Source: Bacteroidales bacterium (lineage in GTDB: Bacteria > Bacteroidota > Bacteroidia > Bacteroidales > Dysgonomonadaceae). Taken from it: 10,464 nt of DNA. The stretch is taken from the NCBI GenBank assembly GCA_012798745.1, contig JAAZMQ010000316.1, positions 1 to 10,464 on the forward strand, written 5' to 3'. Each line of letters opens with the position of its first letter. The first letter of the stretch is position 1. The position numbers and the translations under genes were made by a program. This document shows positions 1 to 6,397 of the stretch, piece by piece. Below the pieces are notes generated by a model. It saw nothing but the letters and a program-made list of their open reading frames with translations. It made no database searches and was not told the origin of the DNA.

Positions 1-269
1 AGCGGTTCCAAGCGATTATTATACACTACCGTATCGCAACGTCGCGTCATGGTGTTCAAGGTAACGGCAATTTCGTTTGCCATTAGTGACAGGGGATATC
101 CCTTTTTTGCAATGAGATAATGAACAAAATGTTGGCGCACCCATTCCTCAGGTGTCAAAGCTACATATTTACGCCGAAGCTCGTCGAAGATGACAAGCCC
201 GCTGTCGGTTTCCAAAATTTTCGCATCAAAAGGAGGTAAATTTAATATGTAGAGGTTATCTTTGCCCAT
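1..269 (-). CDS. HsdR N-terminal-domain-like protein, 5' part (cut by the left edge)
   Basis: The reverse strand reads an open frame from ATG at 269-267 to the window edge, 89 codons plus two bases, with no stop. The protein starts MGKDNLYILNLPPFDAKILE and carries FDELRRKYVALTPEEWVRQH (residues 28-47) and RRCDTVVY (76-83). These match the family annotated as 'type I restriction enzyme R protein, N-terminal domain', whose members in Bacteroidota are usually short stand-alone proteins. The family has a PD-(D/E)XK nuclease-like fold; D79 would be the first acidic residue, and the expected downstream E-x-K lies outside the window. No helicase, methylase or specificity gene is visible, so a working restriction system is not supported. 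As I recall, this gene often sits beside holA in Bacteroidales; I could not check that. Its cellular role is unknown. Confidence 0.85.
   Translation of the reverse strand, partial: MGKDNLYILNLPPFDAKILETDSGLVIFDELRRKYVALTPEEWVRQHFVHYLIAKKGYPLSLMANEIAVTLNTMTRRCDTVVYNNRLEP
257..264 (+). promoter_or_regulatory. Candidate -7 box for the AMP nucleosidase-holA unit
   Basis: TATCTTTG is an exact match to the Bacteroidota -7 consensus TAnnTTTG. It lies just inside the start of the opposite-strand HsdR-like gene and would give a leader of about 34 nt before the ATG at 305. I see no convincing -33 TTTG or TTG 19-21 nt upstream, so the call rests on the -7 box alone. Confidence 0.4.
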
Positions 270-288
270 AAATTGATACGATAGAAAA

Positions 289-296
289 CAAAATTA
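289..296 (-). promoter_or_regulatory. Candidate -7 box for the HsdR-like gene
   Basis: On the reverse strand TAATTTTG (296 to 289) fits the Bacteroidota -7 consensus TAnnTTTG. A TTG at 319-317 lies 20 nt upstream, which is the right place for the -33 element. Transcription would start about 10-15 nt before the ATG at 269. This is a motif match only, in AT-rich DNA. Confidence 0.35.
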
Positions 297-304
297 GAGT
301 ATTT

Positions 305-1078
305 ATGAAAACCAAACAAGAAATTGTGGAAAATTGGTTGCCTCGCTATACCAAAAGGCCGCTGAAGGATTTTACCAAATATATATTATTGGCAAATTTC
401 CAAAAATATGTGGAAATATTTGCTGATCATTTTAATGTACCCATTATCGGGCTGGACAGCAACATGCCCAATGCGTCGGCCAACGGAATAACAATCATCA
501 ATTTCGGAATGGGAAGTGCCAATGCAGCCACTATCATGGATTTATTGAGTGCTATTGCGCCGCATGCGGCACTCTTTTTAGGCAAGTGTGGAGGTTTAAA
601 AAAGCGAAGCGATTTGGGTGATTATATCTTGCCAATCGCTGCCATTCGAGGGGAAGGTACATCTAACGACTATTTTCCGCCCGAAGTACCTTCGTTGCCG
701 GCTTTCAGTTTGCTGCGTGCAGTATCTTCCAATATTAAAGATTTCCATCGTGATTACTGGACGGGAACGGTTTATACTACAAACCGTCGTGTGTGGGAGT
801 ACGATGAAAATTTCAAAAATTATCTGCGTCGCATTCGCGTGTTGGCAGTAGATATGGAAACAGCAACTCTTTTTACCTGTGGCTTTGCCAATCGTATTCC
901 AACGGGTGCTTTGTTGCTTGTTTCGGATCAACCTATGATTTCCAGCGGCGTAAAAACCGAAGAAATGGATGAACTGGTTACACGAAATTTTGTAGAGGAG
1001 CACGTATTGATTGGTATTAAGTCCCTAACAAGTCTCATTGAAGAAGGTGTTAACGTAAGACATCTTCGTTTTGATTGA
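305..1078 (+). CDS. amn: AMP nucleosidase (phosphorylase superfamily)
   Basis: A 257-residue cytoplasmic protein of the PNP/UDP phosphorylase superfamily. AMP nucleosidases hydrolyse AMP to adenine and ribose 5-phosphate in purine salvage. Visible signatures are INFGMGSANAATIMDLL (65-81), a glycine-rich FLGKCGGLK (91-99), VDMETATLF (182-190; the superfamily 'MExA' segment that contacts ribose) and VSD (206-208), whose Asp is the usual base-binding catalytic residue. The length fits the short AMP-nucleosidase-like form common in Bacteroidota; the E. coli enzyme is about 480 residues with an extra N-terminal domain that is absent here. The ATG at 305 has no clear Shine-Dalgarno, as is normal in this phylum. 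holA starts 10 nt after the stop. The family is confident; AMP rather than another nucleoside as substrate is inferred from overall similarity. Confidence 0.88.
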   Translation: MKTKQEIVENWLPRYTKRPLKDFTKYILLANFQKYVEIFADHFNVPIIGLDSNMPNASANGITIINFGMGSANAATIMDLLSAIAPHAALFLGKCGGLKKRSDLGDYILPIAAIRGEGTSNDYFPPEVPSLPAFSLLRAVSSNIKDFHRDYWTGTVYTTNRRVWEYDENFKNYLRRIRVLAVDMETATLFTCGFANRIPTGALLLVSDQPMISSGVKTEEMDELVTRNFVEEHVLIGIKSLTSLIEEGVNVRHLRFD

Positions 1079-1088
1079 TTCAACTTTT

Positions 1089-2108
1089 ATGTCAGCAAAA
1101 ACAGCAACCTTTGAAGCACTTCGCAACGATATAGAAAACCGTAATTTCAAGCCTATTTATTTGTTTATGGGCGAAGAAACGCATTTTATTGATGTATTAA
1201 CTGATCTGTTGGAAGAAAAAGTATTGAGCGATGCGGAGAAAGATTTCAACATGATGCTATTTTATGGTGTGGATTCCGATGTCAATACCATTATCTCTTC
1301 GGCAAGACGATTTCCTATGATGGCTGAACACCAACTGGTGATTGTGAAAGAGGCGCAGGAGCTGGATCGTTTTGACGATTTGAATATCTATGCCAAGAAA
1401 CCCATGCCGTCAACAATATTAGTCATCAATTATAAACACGGTACGGTAGATAAACGAAAATCCGTAGTGAAAAGTATTGAAAAAGTGGGGGTGGTTTTCG
1501 AATCGAAAAAGTTGTACGAAAATCAAGTGCCGGCTTTTATTAGGTCGTATTATCGGGAGCGAGGAATTGGCATTGATGAAAAATCGGCTCAAATGCTTAC
1601 CGATTTTGTAGGAAACGACCTGAGCAGACTCATCAGAGAACTCGAAAAATTGGAAATTGCGCTTCCCGAAACACAAAAGCGAATTACTGCAGAATTAGTA
1701 GAAAAAAATGTGGGAATCAGCAAAGATTATAACAATTTTGAATTGTTGAAAGCCATTACCGAGAAAGATGCATTAAGTGCCAACCGAATTGTCAATTATT
1801 TCGATAAAAACCCGAAAAATAATCCTATACAGGTAACTCTGTCGGTATTATTTAATTTTTTTGGCAATCTGCTCGAATGTTATTGGCTTCCCAACAAATC
1901 GGAGCAGCATATCATGAAAACATTGGGATTGCGATCGGCCTATTTTGCACGTCCCTACCTGACTGCATTGAAATATTATGATGCCAACAAAGTCATGGAA
2001 ATTATTTCACTTTTGCGAACTTACGATGCCAAATCCAAAGGGATCGATAATATATCGGCTTCACCCGGAGAATTGCTTAAAGAATTAGTTTACAAAATCA
2101 TGCATTAA
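1089..2108 (+). CDS. holA: DNA polymerase III delta subunit
   Basis: A 339-residue clamp-loader delta subunit, which opens the beta sliding clamp during replication. The N-terminal domain shows KPIYLFMGEE (21-30), where family members carry a degenerate, non-ATP-binding loop, and ARRFPMMAEHQLVIVKEA (72-89), the usual segment before the second beta-strand. FVGNDLSRLIRELEKLEI (173-190) is the hallmark of the central domain, and the C-terminal helical collar ends in a KSKGID...ELLKELVYKI pattern (315-337). The length matches the usual 330-345. I chose ATG at 1089 (MSAKTATFEA); the frame is open back to a TTG at 1071, but that would overlap the preceding stop and add six residues without family support. 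It is probably cotranscribed with the AMP nucleosidase gene, 10 nt upstream. Confidence 0.93.
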   Translation: MSAKTATFEALRNDIENRNFKPIYLFMGEETHFIDVLTDLLEEKVLSDAEKDFNMMLFYGVDSDVNTIISSARRFPMMAEHQLVIVKEAQELDRFDDLNIYAKKPMPSTILVINYKHGTVDKRKSVVKSIEKVGVVFESKKLYENQVPAFIRSYYRERGIGIDEKSAQMLTDFVGNDLSRLIRELEKLEIALPETQKRITAELVEKNVGISKDYNNFELLKAITEKDALSANRIVNYFDKNPKNNPIQVTLSVLFNFFGNLLECYWLPNKSEQHIMKTLGLRSAYFARPYLTALKYYDANKVMEIISLLRTYDAKSKGIDNISASPGELLKELVYKIMH

Positions 2109-2208
2109 TTTTATTTTTCTAAATTTCTCGGCTTAACCTTTTTATCTACGTCGTCTGCTTTTGATGGTAAACGAACGACCGAATTATCATTTTACTTTTT
2201 TGAACTAA

Positions 2209-2241
2209 AAATTGAATTCTCTCGATCGATAAATTCAATTT
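2209..2241. repeat. 10-bp perfect inverted repeat with a palindromic loop
   Basis: AAATTGAATT (2209-2218) is followed 13 nt later by its exact reverse complement AATTCAATTT (2232-2241). The spacer contains the 8-bp palindrome TCGATCGA (2222-2229). It lies 100 nt after the holA stop. The stem is almost all A:T and no T-run follows, so it is not a standard intrinsic terminator; a protein-binding site or RNA hairpin is possible. Confidence 0.55.
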
Positions 2242-2318
2242 ACAAACCCAATAATATACATTTGTGTATTCATGTATCTACCAGTTACATTTATTCTCAT
2301 ACAAAATGATGAAAATAA

Positions 2319-2334
2319 ATATACATATGTATAT
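2319..2334. repeat. 16-bp perfect palindrome
   Basis: The 16 bases read ATATACATATGTATAT, fully self-complementary with no spacer. It is almost pure A/T, so chance is a real alternative in this background. Confidence 0.45.
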
Positions 2335-2603
2335 AGACATGTGATGCTTTTGTATTGTTTTTATATGATGTTACATCTATTTACTGTTGTGAATTTTCGT
2401 ATTTAACAATTTGTTTTCCCGATAGTGAATGTAATTTAACTACTAATTACCAGTTATTTATCGTTTATATTTAAAGTATCAAATGATATTCTCACTTTAA
2501 AATTGATGGGGATTCTGTCAAAGTCGTTAAATTATTGGTTAGTTAGAATCATAATATGTTATTTATCAGCTTTATATCATTGAAATATAAAACTTTATTT
2601 AAG

Positions 2604-2619
2604 CCGGATATCCGGATAT
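2604..2619. repeat. CCGGATATCCGG palindrome and tandem CCGGATAT
   Basis: CCGGATATCCGG (2604-2615) is a perfect 12-bp palindrome, and the same bases also form two head-to-tail copies of CCGGATAT (2604-2611 and 2612-2619). Its GC content stands out sharply from the surrounding AT-rich DNA, which makes chance less likely than for the other palindromes nearby. It lies about 165 nt upstream of the XRE gene, a reasonable operator position. Confidence 0.5.
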
Positions 2620-2696
2620 ATATTACTCTCAAACAAATGTTGAATATATAATTGTATATTACTGGATACATTTGTTGTTTACAATTATATATTACT
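2619..2696 (+). repeat. Three direct copies of TATATTACT
   Basis: TATATTACT occurs at 2619-2627, 2655-2663 and 2688-2696, at start-to-start spacings of 36 and 33 bp, close to whole turns of the helix. They sit in the presumed upstream region of the XRE gene. The AT-rich background weakens the case, but three exact 9-mers in 78 bp on one strand is notable. Confidence 0.45.
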
Positions 2697-2714
2697 ATTA
2701 TTTTCAATTGTAAA
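2678..2714. repeat. 9-bp inverted repeat upstream of the XRE gene
   Basis: TTTACAATT (2678-2686) and AATTGTAAA (2706-2714) are exact reverse complements with a 19-nt spacer. A second pair, ACAAATGT (2633-2640) and ACATTTGT (2668-2675), overlaps the same region. Either pair could be an operator; neither can be assigned to a known protein from sequence. Confidence 0.4.
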
Positions 2715-2724
2715 TTATCTTTTT

Positions 2725-2732
2725 TACATTTG
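2725..2732 (+). promoter_or_regulatory. Candidate -7 box for the XRE regulator gene
   Basis: TACATTTG fits TAnnTTTG and would give a leader of about 40 nt before the ATG at 2782. The same 8-mer recurs at 2667-2674 and 2257-2264, so more than one start is possible. None has a clean -33 TTTG at the usual 19-21 nt. Confidence 0.3.
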
Positions 2733-2781
2733 TATTTCATAACTGTATATCATATCAACTACAATTCTAAACTATACAGCA

Positions 2782-3243
2782 ATGAGAGAACGAATCAGAC
2801 AAATCATGGAATACGAAAATCTGACTCCCGCAAAATTTGCTGACAAATTGCAAATCAGTCGAGCTGTGATCTCCCATATTCTCAACGGACGAAATAATCC
2901 CAGTCTGGATGTAGTCACAAAAATTCTTACGCAAATGGATTACATTAACCCGGAATGGTTGTTAATAGGAAAAGGTTCGATGCTTAAAAACGGAAGAAGC
3001 GAAAAAATAACTCCAAAAGAACCCGATTTGTTTCGTCAGAATGACGTAAATGTGTCCCATGATACACGACCAACTGATGAACGCAAAGAAAACGACCTTA
3101 AGCCACCTCCTATTTATAAACAACGACCTGAAGATAAGACAATTGATTATCAATTGAAGGAGGATAGAAAAATTACTCACATAATTATTTATTACGATGA
3201 TAATACCTATGAAACTTTTATTCCCGAAAAAATGAAAAATTAA
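2782..3243 (+). CDS. XRE-type helix-turn-helix protein
   Basis: A 153-residue protein with an N-terminal Cro/CI-type helix-turn-helix at about residues 4-60; TPAKFADKLQISRAVISHIL (15-34) gives helix two, turn and recognition helix, followed by the typical NGRNNPSLDVVTKIL. The INPEWLLIGKGSML segment (55-68) is the usual end of this domain. Residues 70-128 are polar, charged and proline-rich, probably a disordered linker. The tail ITHIIIYYDDNTYETFIP (131-148) looks like a small beta hairpin and may be a conserved C-terminal element. It has no membrane segment or enzyme domain. It is presumably a DNA-binding regulator, perhaps of its own gene given the repeats upstream. pyrK starts 93 nt downstream behind its own promoter candidate, so a link to pyrimidine genes is only positional. 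The ATG at 2782 has no Shine-Dalgarno. Confidence 0.85.
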   Translation: MRERIRQIMEYENLTPAKFADKLQISRAVISHILNGRNNPSLDVVTKILTQMDYINPEWLLIGKGSMLKNGRSEKITPKEPDLFRQNDVNVSHDTRPTDERKENDLKPPPIYKQRPEDKTIDYQLKEDRKITHIIIYYDDNTYETFIPEKMKN

Positions 3244-3258
3244 ACGTTTTCTTTTTTG

Positions 3259-3266
3259 TACCTTTG
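3259..3266 (+). promoter_or_regulatory. Candidate -7 box for pyrK-pyrD
   Basis: TACCTTTG followed by CA is a full match to the Bacteroidota -7 element. It lies 71 nt before the chosen pyrK ATG and would leave a leader of about 65 nt. No clear TTG occurs 19-21 nt upstream, where the sequence is the A-rich end of the XRE gene, so strength or activator dependence cannot be judged. Confidence 0.5.
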
Positions 3267-3336
3267 CAGAAATCATCGTTGTTTTTTGTGTATTCTTGAA
3301 CATGTATTTATTACAACTCACATCTTCGCGTTCGAA

Positions 3337-4116
3337 ATGAAAAAGATGCTCGATTTTATTATTCGCTCTAACGAGCGACTGAATTCCCGGAATCATTTAC
3401 TTAAAGTTTCGCCATCAACAGGTGAAAAACTTCCACCTATGTTTCCCGGACAATTTGTTCAAATTTGGGTCGATGATTCACCTGCAACGTTTTTGAGAAG
3501 ACCCGTTTCTATCAATTTTATTGACGAGAAAAAAAATGAAATGTGGTTGCTTGTGCAAATAATTGGCGAAGGAACCAAGAAAATTTGTGCGAGAAAAGAA
3601 GGCAGTTTACTGAATATGATTTTTCCGCTCGGTAAATCTTTCTCCATCCCTCCCGATACGAAAACTAAAACGTTGTTAATTGGAGGCGGCGTTGGAACAG
3701 CTCCTTTGTTATTTTTAGGAAAAGTACTGAAAGAAAAAGAATTTTCTCCCGAATTTTTGTTGGGAGGTCATTCGGGAAAAGACCTCCTTCAGCTGGATAA
3801 TTTTGAAAAATACGGAACCGTTTATTGCACTACCGAAGACGGGACCAAAGGTGAAAAAGGACTGGTCACGCATCATTCTGTTTTGCAAAAAAAGAAATAC
3901 GATTTCATTTACACGTGCGGACCCCAACCCATGATGATGGCAGTAGCAAGATATGCACACGAAAATGGAATACATTGCGAAGTATCGCTCGAAAATCTTA
4001 TGGCATGCGGGTTTGGTGCTTGCTTATGTTGCACCGAAAAAACAACAAAAGGAAACGTATGCACTTGTACCGAAGGCCCTGTTTTTAATATAAAAGAACT
4101 GACATGGATCGATTGA
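3337..4116 (+). CDS. pyrK: Dihydroorotate dehydrogenase electron transfer subunit PyrK
   Basis: A 259-residue iron-sulfur flavoprotein that passes electrons from PyrD (dihydroorotate oxidation) to NAD+. Order: an FAD-binding barrel with LRRPVSI (53-59), the R-x-x-S flavin motif; a NAD-binding domain with GGGVGTAPL (117-125) and CGPQPMM (194-200); and a C-terminal [2Fe-2S] site with C224, C229, C232 and C244 in the C-x4-C-x2-C-x11-C pattern just before the conserved GPVF. Length is as expected. I chose ATG at 3337 (MKKMLDFIIR), which fits family N-termini; the frame is open back to a TTG at 3256, but those 27 residues would overlap the promoter box and look non-native. ATG at 3346 is a less likely alternative. 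It overlaps pyrD by 13 nt. Confidence 0.94.
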   Translation: MKKMLDFIIRSNERLNSRNHLLKVSPSTGEKLPPMFPGQFVQIWVDDSPATFLRRPVSINFIDEKKNEMWLLVQIIGEGTKKICARKEGSLLNMIFPLGKSFSIPPDTKTKTLLIGGGVGTAPLLFLGKVLKEKEFSPEFLLGGHSGKDLLQLDNFEKYGTVYCTTEDGTKGEKGLVTHHSVLQKKKYDFIYTCGPQPMMMAVARYAHENGIHCEVSLENLMACGFGACLCCTEKTTKGNVCTCTEGPVFNIKELTWID

Positions 4117-5015
4117 AAGTAACCATTGGCGATCTGGAACTAAAAAATCCTGTTACAACCGCTTCGGGAACATTTGGATACGGAAGCGAATATGCCGATT
4201 TTATTGATTTGAATCGTTTGGGTGGTATTTTCGTTAAAGGAACTACATTGGAACCGCGCGAAGGGAACGATTATCCACGTATGGCAGAAACAGCATCGGG
4301 AATGCTAAACGCAGTAGGATTACAAAACAAGGGCGTGGACTACTTTGTGACACATATTTACCCTACAATAAAACATTACGATACGCATATTATCGTTAAC
4401 GTTTCAGGTTCAACGGTAGAGGATTATGTAGCATGTGCCGAAAAACTGATCGCTCTCGAAAAAATTCCGGCCATCGAACTCAATATCTCATGTCCGAATG
4501 TGAAAGAAGGAGGAATGGCTTTCGGTACGTCAGCCGTTTCAGCTGCACGCGTAACAAAAGCAGTACGCAAAGTATATCCTAAAACGCTCATTGTAAAACT
4601 ATCACCCAATGTTACCGATATTTCCGAAATAGCCAAAGCTGTGGAAGCCGAAGGAGCCGATGCCGTTTCGCTTGTCAATACGTTTTTGGGGATGGCAATT
4701 GATGCCGAATCGCGAAAACCACTTCTTTCTACCATAACCGGCGGACTGTCGGGACCCTGCATCAAACCCATTGCTTTGCGTATGGTATGGCAAGTGTATC
4801 ATGCCGTTAATATTCCCGTCATTGGCATGGGTGGCATCTCAAATTGGAAAGATGCCATTGAATTTATTCTTGCCGGTGCAACAGCTGTTCAAATAGGTAC
4901 TTACAACTTCATTGACCCTACAGTTTCAGTGAAGGTTATAGAGGGTATTGAAAATTATTTGGACAGACACAATCTGCGGTCGATTTCTGAAATCATCGGG
5001 AAACTCGAAACGTGA
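4104..5015 (+). CDS. pyrD: Dihydroorotate dehydrogenase, class 1B catalytic subunit
   Basis: A 303-residue FMN-dependent TIM-barrel enzyme that oxidises dihydroorotate to orotate, the fourth step of de novo UMP synthesis, in the cytosol. Signatures: NPVTTASGTFGYG (15-27), FVKGTT (43-48) with the flavin/substrate lysine, NAVGLQNKG (69-77), NISCPNVKEGG (127-137) with C130 as the catalytic base that marks class 1, KLSPN (165-169), GGLSG (213-217) and the phosphate-binding GMGGI (241-245). Cys rather than Ser as base, plus the adjoining pyrK, identifies the NAD-linked class 1B heterotetramer rather than the quinone-linked membrane class 2. The ATG at 4104 lies inside the last codons of pyrK in another frame, which suggests translational coupling and one-to-one subunit supply. 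Confidence 0.95.
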   Translation: MDRLKVTIGDLELKNPVTTASGTFGYGSEYADFIDLNRLGGIFVKGTTLEPREGNDYPRMAETASGMLNAVGLQNKGVDYFVTHIYPTIKHYDTHIIVNVSGSTVEDYVACAEKLIALEKIPAIELNISCPNVKEGGMAFGTSAVSAARVTKAVRKVYPKTLIVKLSPNVTDISEIAKAVEAEGADAVSLVNTFLGMAIDAESRKPLLSTITGGLSGPCIKPIALRMVWQVYHAVNIPVIGMGGISNWKDAIEFILAGATAVQIGTYNFIDPTVSVKVIEGIENYLDRHNLRSISEIIGKLET

Positions 5016-5062
5016 GTTTGTGTTTCTCTATTTGTATACTTATATTCTTCATTTTCTATATA

Positions 5063-5099
5063 TTTGAAATGATTTTTGATTTTTAATAATCATTTTGAA
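5063..5099 (+). terminator. AT-rich inverted repeat after pyrD, possible terminator
   Basis: AAATGATT (5067-5074) and AATCATTT (5088-5095) are exact reverse complements, 13 nt apart, 50 nt after the pyrD stop and before the asnA promoter. G:U pairs could lengthen the stem by a few positions. The stem is nearly all A:T and only a short T-run follows, so efficient termination is uncertain. Confidence 0.3.
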
Positions 5100-5116
5100 A
5101 TTAATAGTCAAATTAT

Positions 5117-5147
5117 TTTGACAAAATGAAAAGTTGTCTTATCTTTG
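5117..5147 (+). promoter_or_regulatory. Promoter of asnA (-33 TTTG, -7 TATCTTTG)
   Basis: TTTG at 5117-5120 and TATCTTTG at 5140-5147 are separated by 19 nt, an exact fit to the Bacteroidota housekeeping promoter (TTTG, 19-21 nt, TAnnTTTG). This is the best promoter in the window. Transcription would start near 5154, leaving a leader of about 44 nt, and asnA would be expressed separately from pyrKD. Confidence 0.7.
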
Positions 5148-5197
5148 TTTCTTCTATTTTTATTCGAGAAAAGTAATAAGTTTTTCAATAAAAAATT

Positions 5198-6235
5198 ATG
5201 TCGAAATTACTCATACCGGAAGGTTATAAACCTATTTTGAATCTTAATCAAACAGAGCTGGGAATAAAAAACATCAAAGATTTTTTCCAGCAGAATCTTT
5301 CATCGGAGTTACGTTTACGTAGAGTAACCGCACCTTTGTTTGTAGAATGCGGCACGGGGATAAATGATGATCTCAACGGCAGCGAACGCCCGGTAAGTTT
5401 TCCTATTAAAGATATGGAAAACAAAAAGGCGGAAATCGTTCATTCACTTGCCAAATGGAAACGGTTGATTCTTGCCGAATATAAAATTGAAGAGGGTTAC
5501 GGCATTTATACCGATATGAACGCTATTCGCGCCGATGAAGAGTTGGACAACCTGCATTCGCTTTATGTGGATCAGTGGGATTGGGAATTGGTGATCAACG
5601 AAAAAGACCGAAATATTGCTTTTCTCAAACAAATTGTTCAGCGTATTTATGCGGCTATGTTGCGTACCGAATATATGGTATTTGAGCTTTTCCCTGAAAT
5701 AAAGCCTCAATTGCCTCATGAAATTAAATTTATCCATGCCGAAGAATTATTGCAAATGTATCCCGATAAGAATCCTAAAGAACGCGAAGATGCCATAACG
5801 GAAGAGTATGGAGCTGTGTTCATTATCGGTATCGGGGCAGATTTGTCGAATGGAGAACCACATGATGGGCGTGCTCCCGATTATGACGACTGGATTACCA
5901 TGAACGAAGAGGGTTATCAGGGCTTAAACGGCGATTTGTTGGTCTGGAATCCGGTGTTGCAACTCAGTATGGAACTATCATCAATGGGAATTCGTGTGAA
6001 TTCCGAATCCTTAAAACAGCAGTTAAAGACTAAAAACCAAGAAGATCGTTTGTTGTTGTATTTTCATCGGCGATTATTAAACGGCGAATTGCCACAAACA
6101 ATAGGAGGAGGTATAGGGCAGTCGCGTTTATGTATGTATTATCTACGCAAAGCTCACATTGGGGAAATTCAGGCCAGTTTATGGCCGAAAGAGATGCGCC
6201 ATGAAGCGAGAAAAAAAGGTATTTTTTTGATTTAA
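5198..6235 (+). CDS. asnA: Aspartate-ammonia ligase (asparagine synthetase A)
   Basis: A 345-residue cytoplasmic enzyme that makes asparagine from aspartate, ammonia and ATP. AsnA is related to the catalytic core of class II aspartyl-tRNA synthetases. Visible landmarks are the N-terminal LRLRRVTAPLFVECGTGIND (38-57), FPIKDM (68-73), the YTDMNAIRADE region (104-114), YVDQWDWE (123-130), HDGRAPDYDDW (222-232) and the C-terminal GGGIGQSRL (303-311), the class II motif 3 arginine that binds ATP. Length is slightly above the roughly 330 of the E. coli protein. The ATG at 5198 has only an A-rich leader and no Shine-Dalgarno. The ammonia-dependent form, rather than glutamine-dependent AsnB, is clear because no glutaminase domain is present. 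It has its own promoter; ung follows after 162 nt. Confidence 0.95.
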   Translation: MSKLLIPEGYKPILNLNQTELGIKNIKDFFQQNLSSELRLRRVTAPLFVECGTGINDDLNGSERPVSFPIKDMENKKAEIVHSLAKWKRLILAEYKIEEGYGIYTDMNAIRADEELDNLHSLYVDQWDWELVINEKDRNIAFLKQIVQRIYAAMLRTEYMVFELFPEIKPQLPHEIKFIHAEELLQMYPDKNPKEREDAITEEYGAVFIIGIGADLSNGEPHDGRAPDYDDWITMNEEGYQGLNGDLLVWNPVLQLSMELSSMGIRVNSESLKQQLKTKNQEDRLLLYFHRRLLNGELPQTIGGGIGQSRLCMYYLRKAHIGEIQASLWPKEMRHEARKKGIFLI

Positions 6236-6397
6236 ACGGCTACACTATGTTAAACACACCCTGATAACCGTAGCATAAAGCAAACTCCTTTTTGTAATAA
6301 ATTGCATCGGCGGATTGAATACACAAAAAGAAAAAAAAGAGAAAAGAAGGTAAAGTTGTCGTTTTTTTCTAATTTAGTGCACCTAAATGGATGAAAG

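Larger units (their letters stand above)
2109..2781. other. 673-bp AT-rich non-coding stretch with palindromes
   Basis: No open frame here looks like a gene: the short ones lack family motifs and overlap one another on both strands. The stretch is very AT-rich and lies between the end of holA and the XRE gene. It holds a 10-bp inverted repeat (2209-2241), a 16-bp perfect palindrome (2319-2334), a 12-bp GC-containing palindrome (2604-2615), three copies of TATATTACT and three of TACATTTGT. The left half shows no RNA gene or terminator that I can defend; the right half probably carries the promoter and operators of the downstream regulator. Confidence 0.7.

Noticed and set aside
1071..1088. holA starting at TTG 1071, overlapping the AMP nucleosidase stop
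   Set aside because: ATG at 1089 fits family N-termini and needs no rare start codon; the added residues match nothing.
2109..2781. Remnant of a mobile element or attachment site
   Set aside because: There is no transposase fragment, no target duplication and no tRNA at the border.
2549..2843. Short overlapping open frames on both strands in the intergenic region
   Set aside because: Composition follows the AT-rich DNA, there are no motifs, and one runs out of frame into the XRE gene.
3256..3336. pyrK N-terminal extension from TTG 3256
   Set aside because: It would overlap a good -7 box, and the 27 added residues do not resemble PyrK; ATG 3337 gives a typical start.
6325..6350. 26-nt purine-only tract before ung as a regulatory element
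   Set aside because: A-rich leaders are common before genes in this phylum and no repeat or pairing partner is visible.
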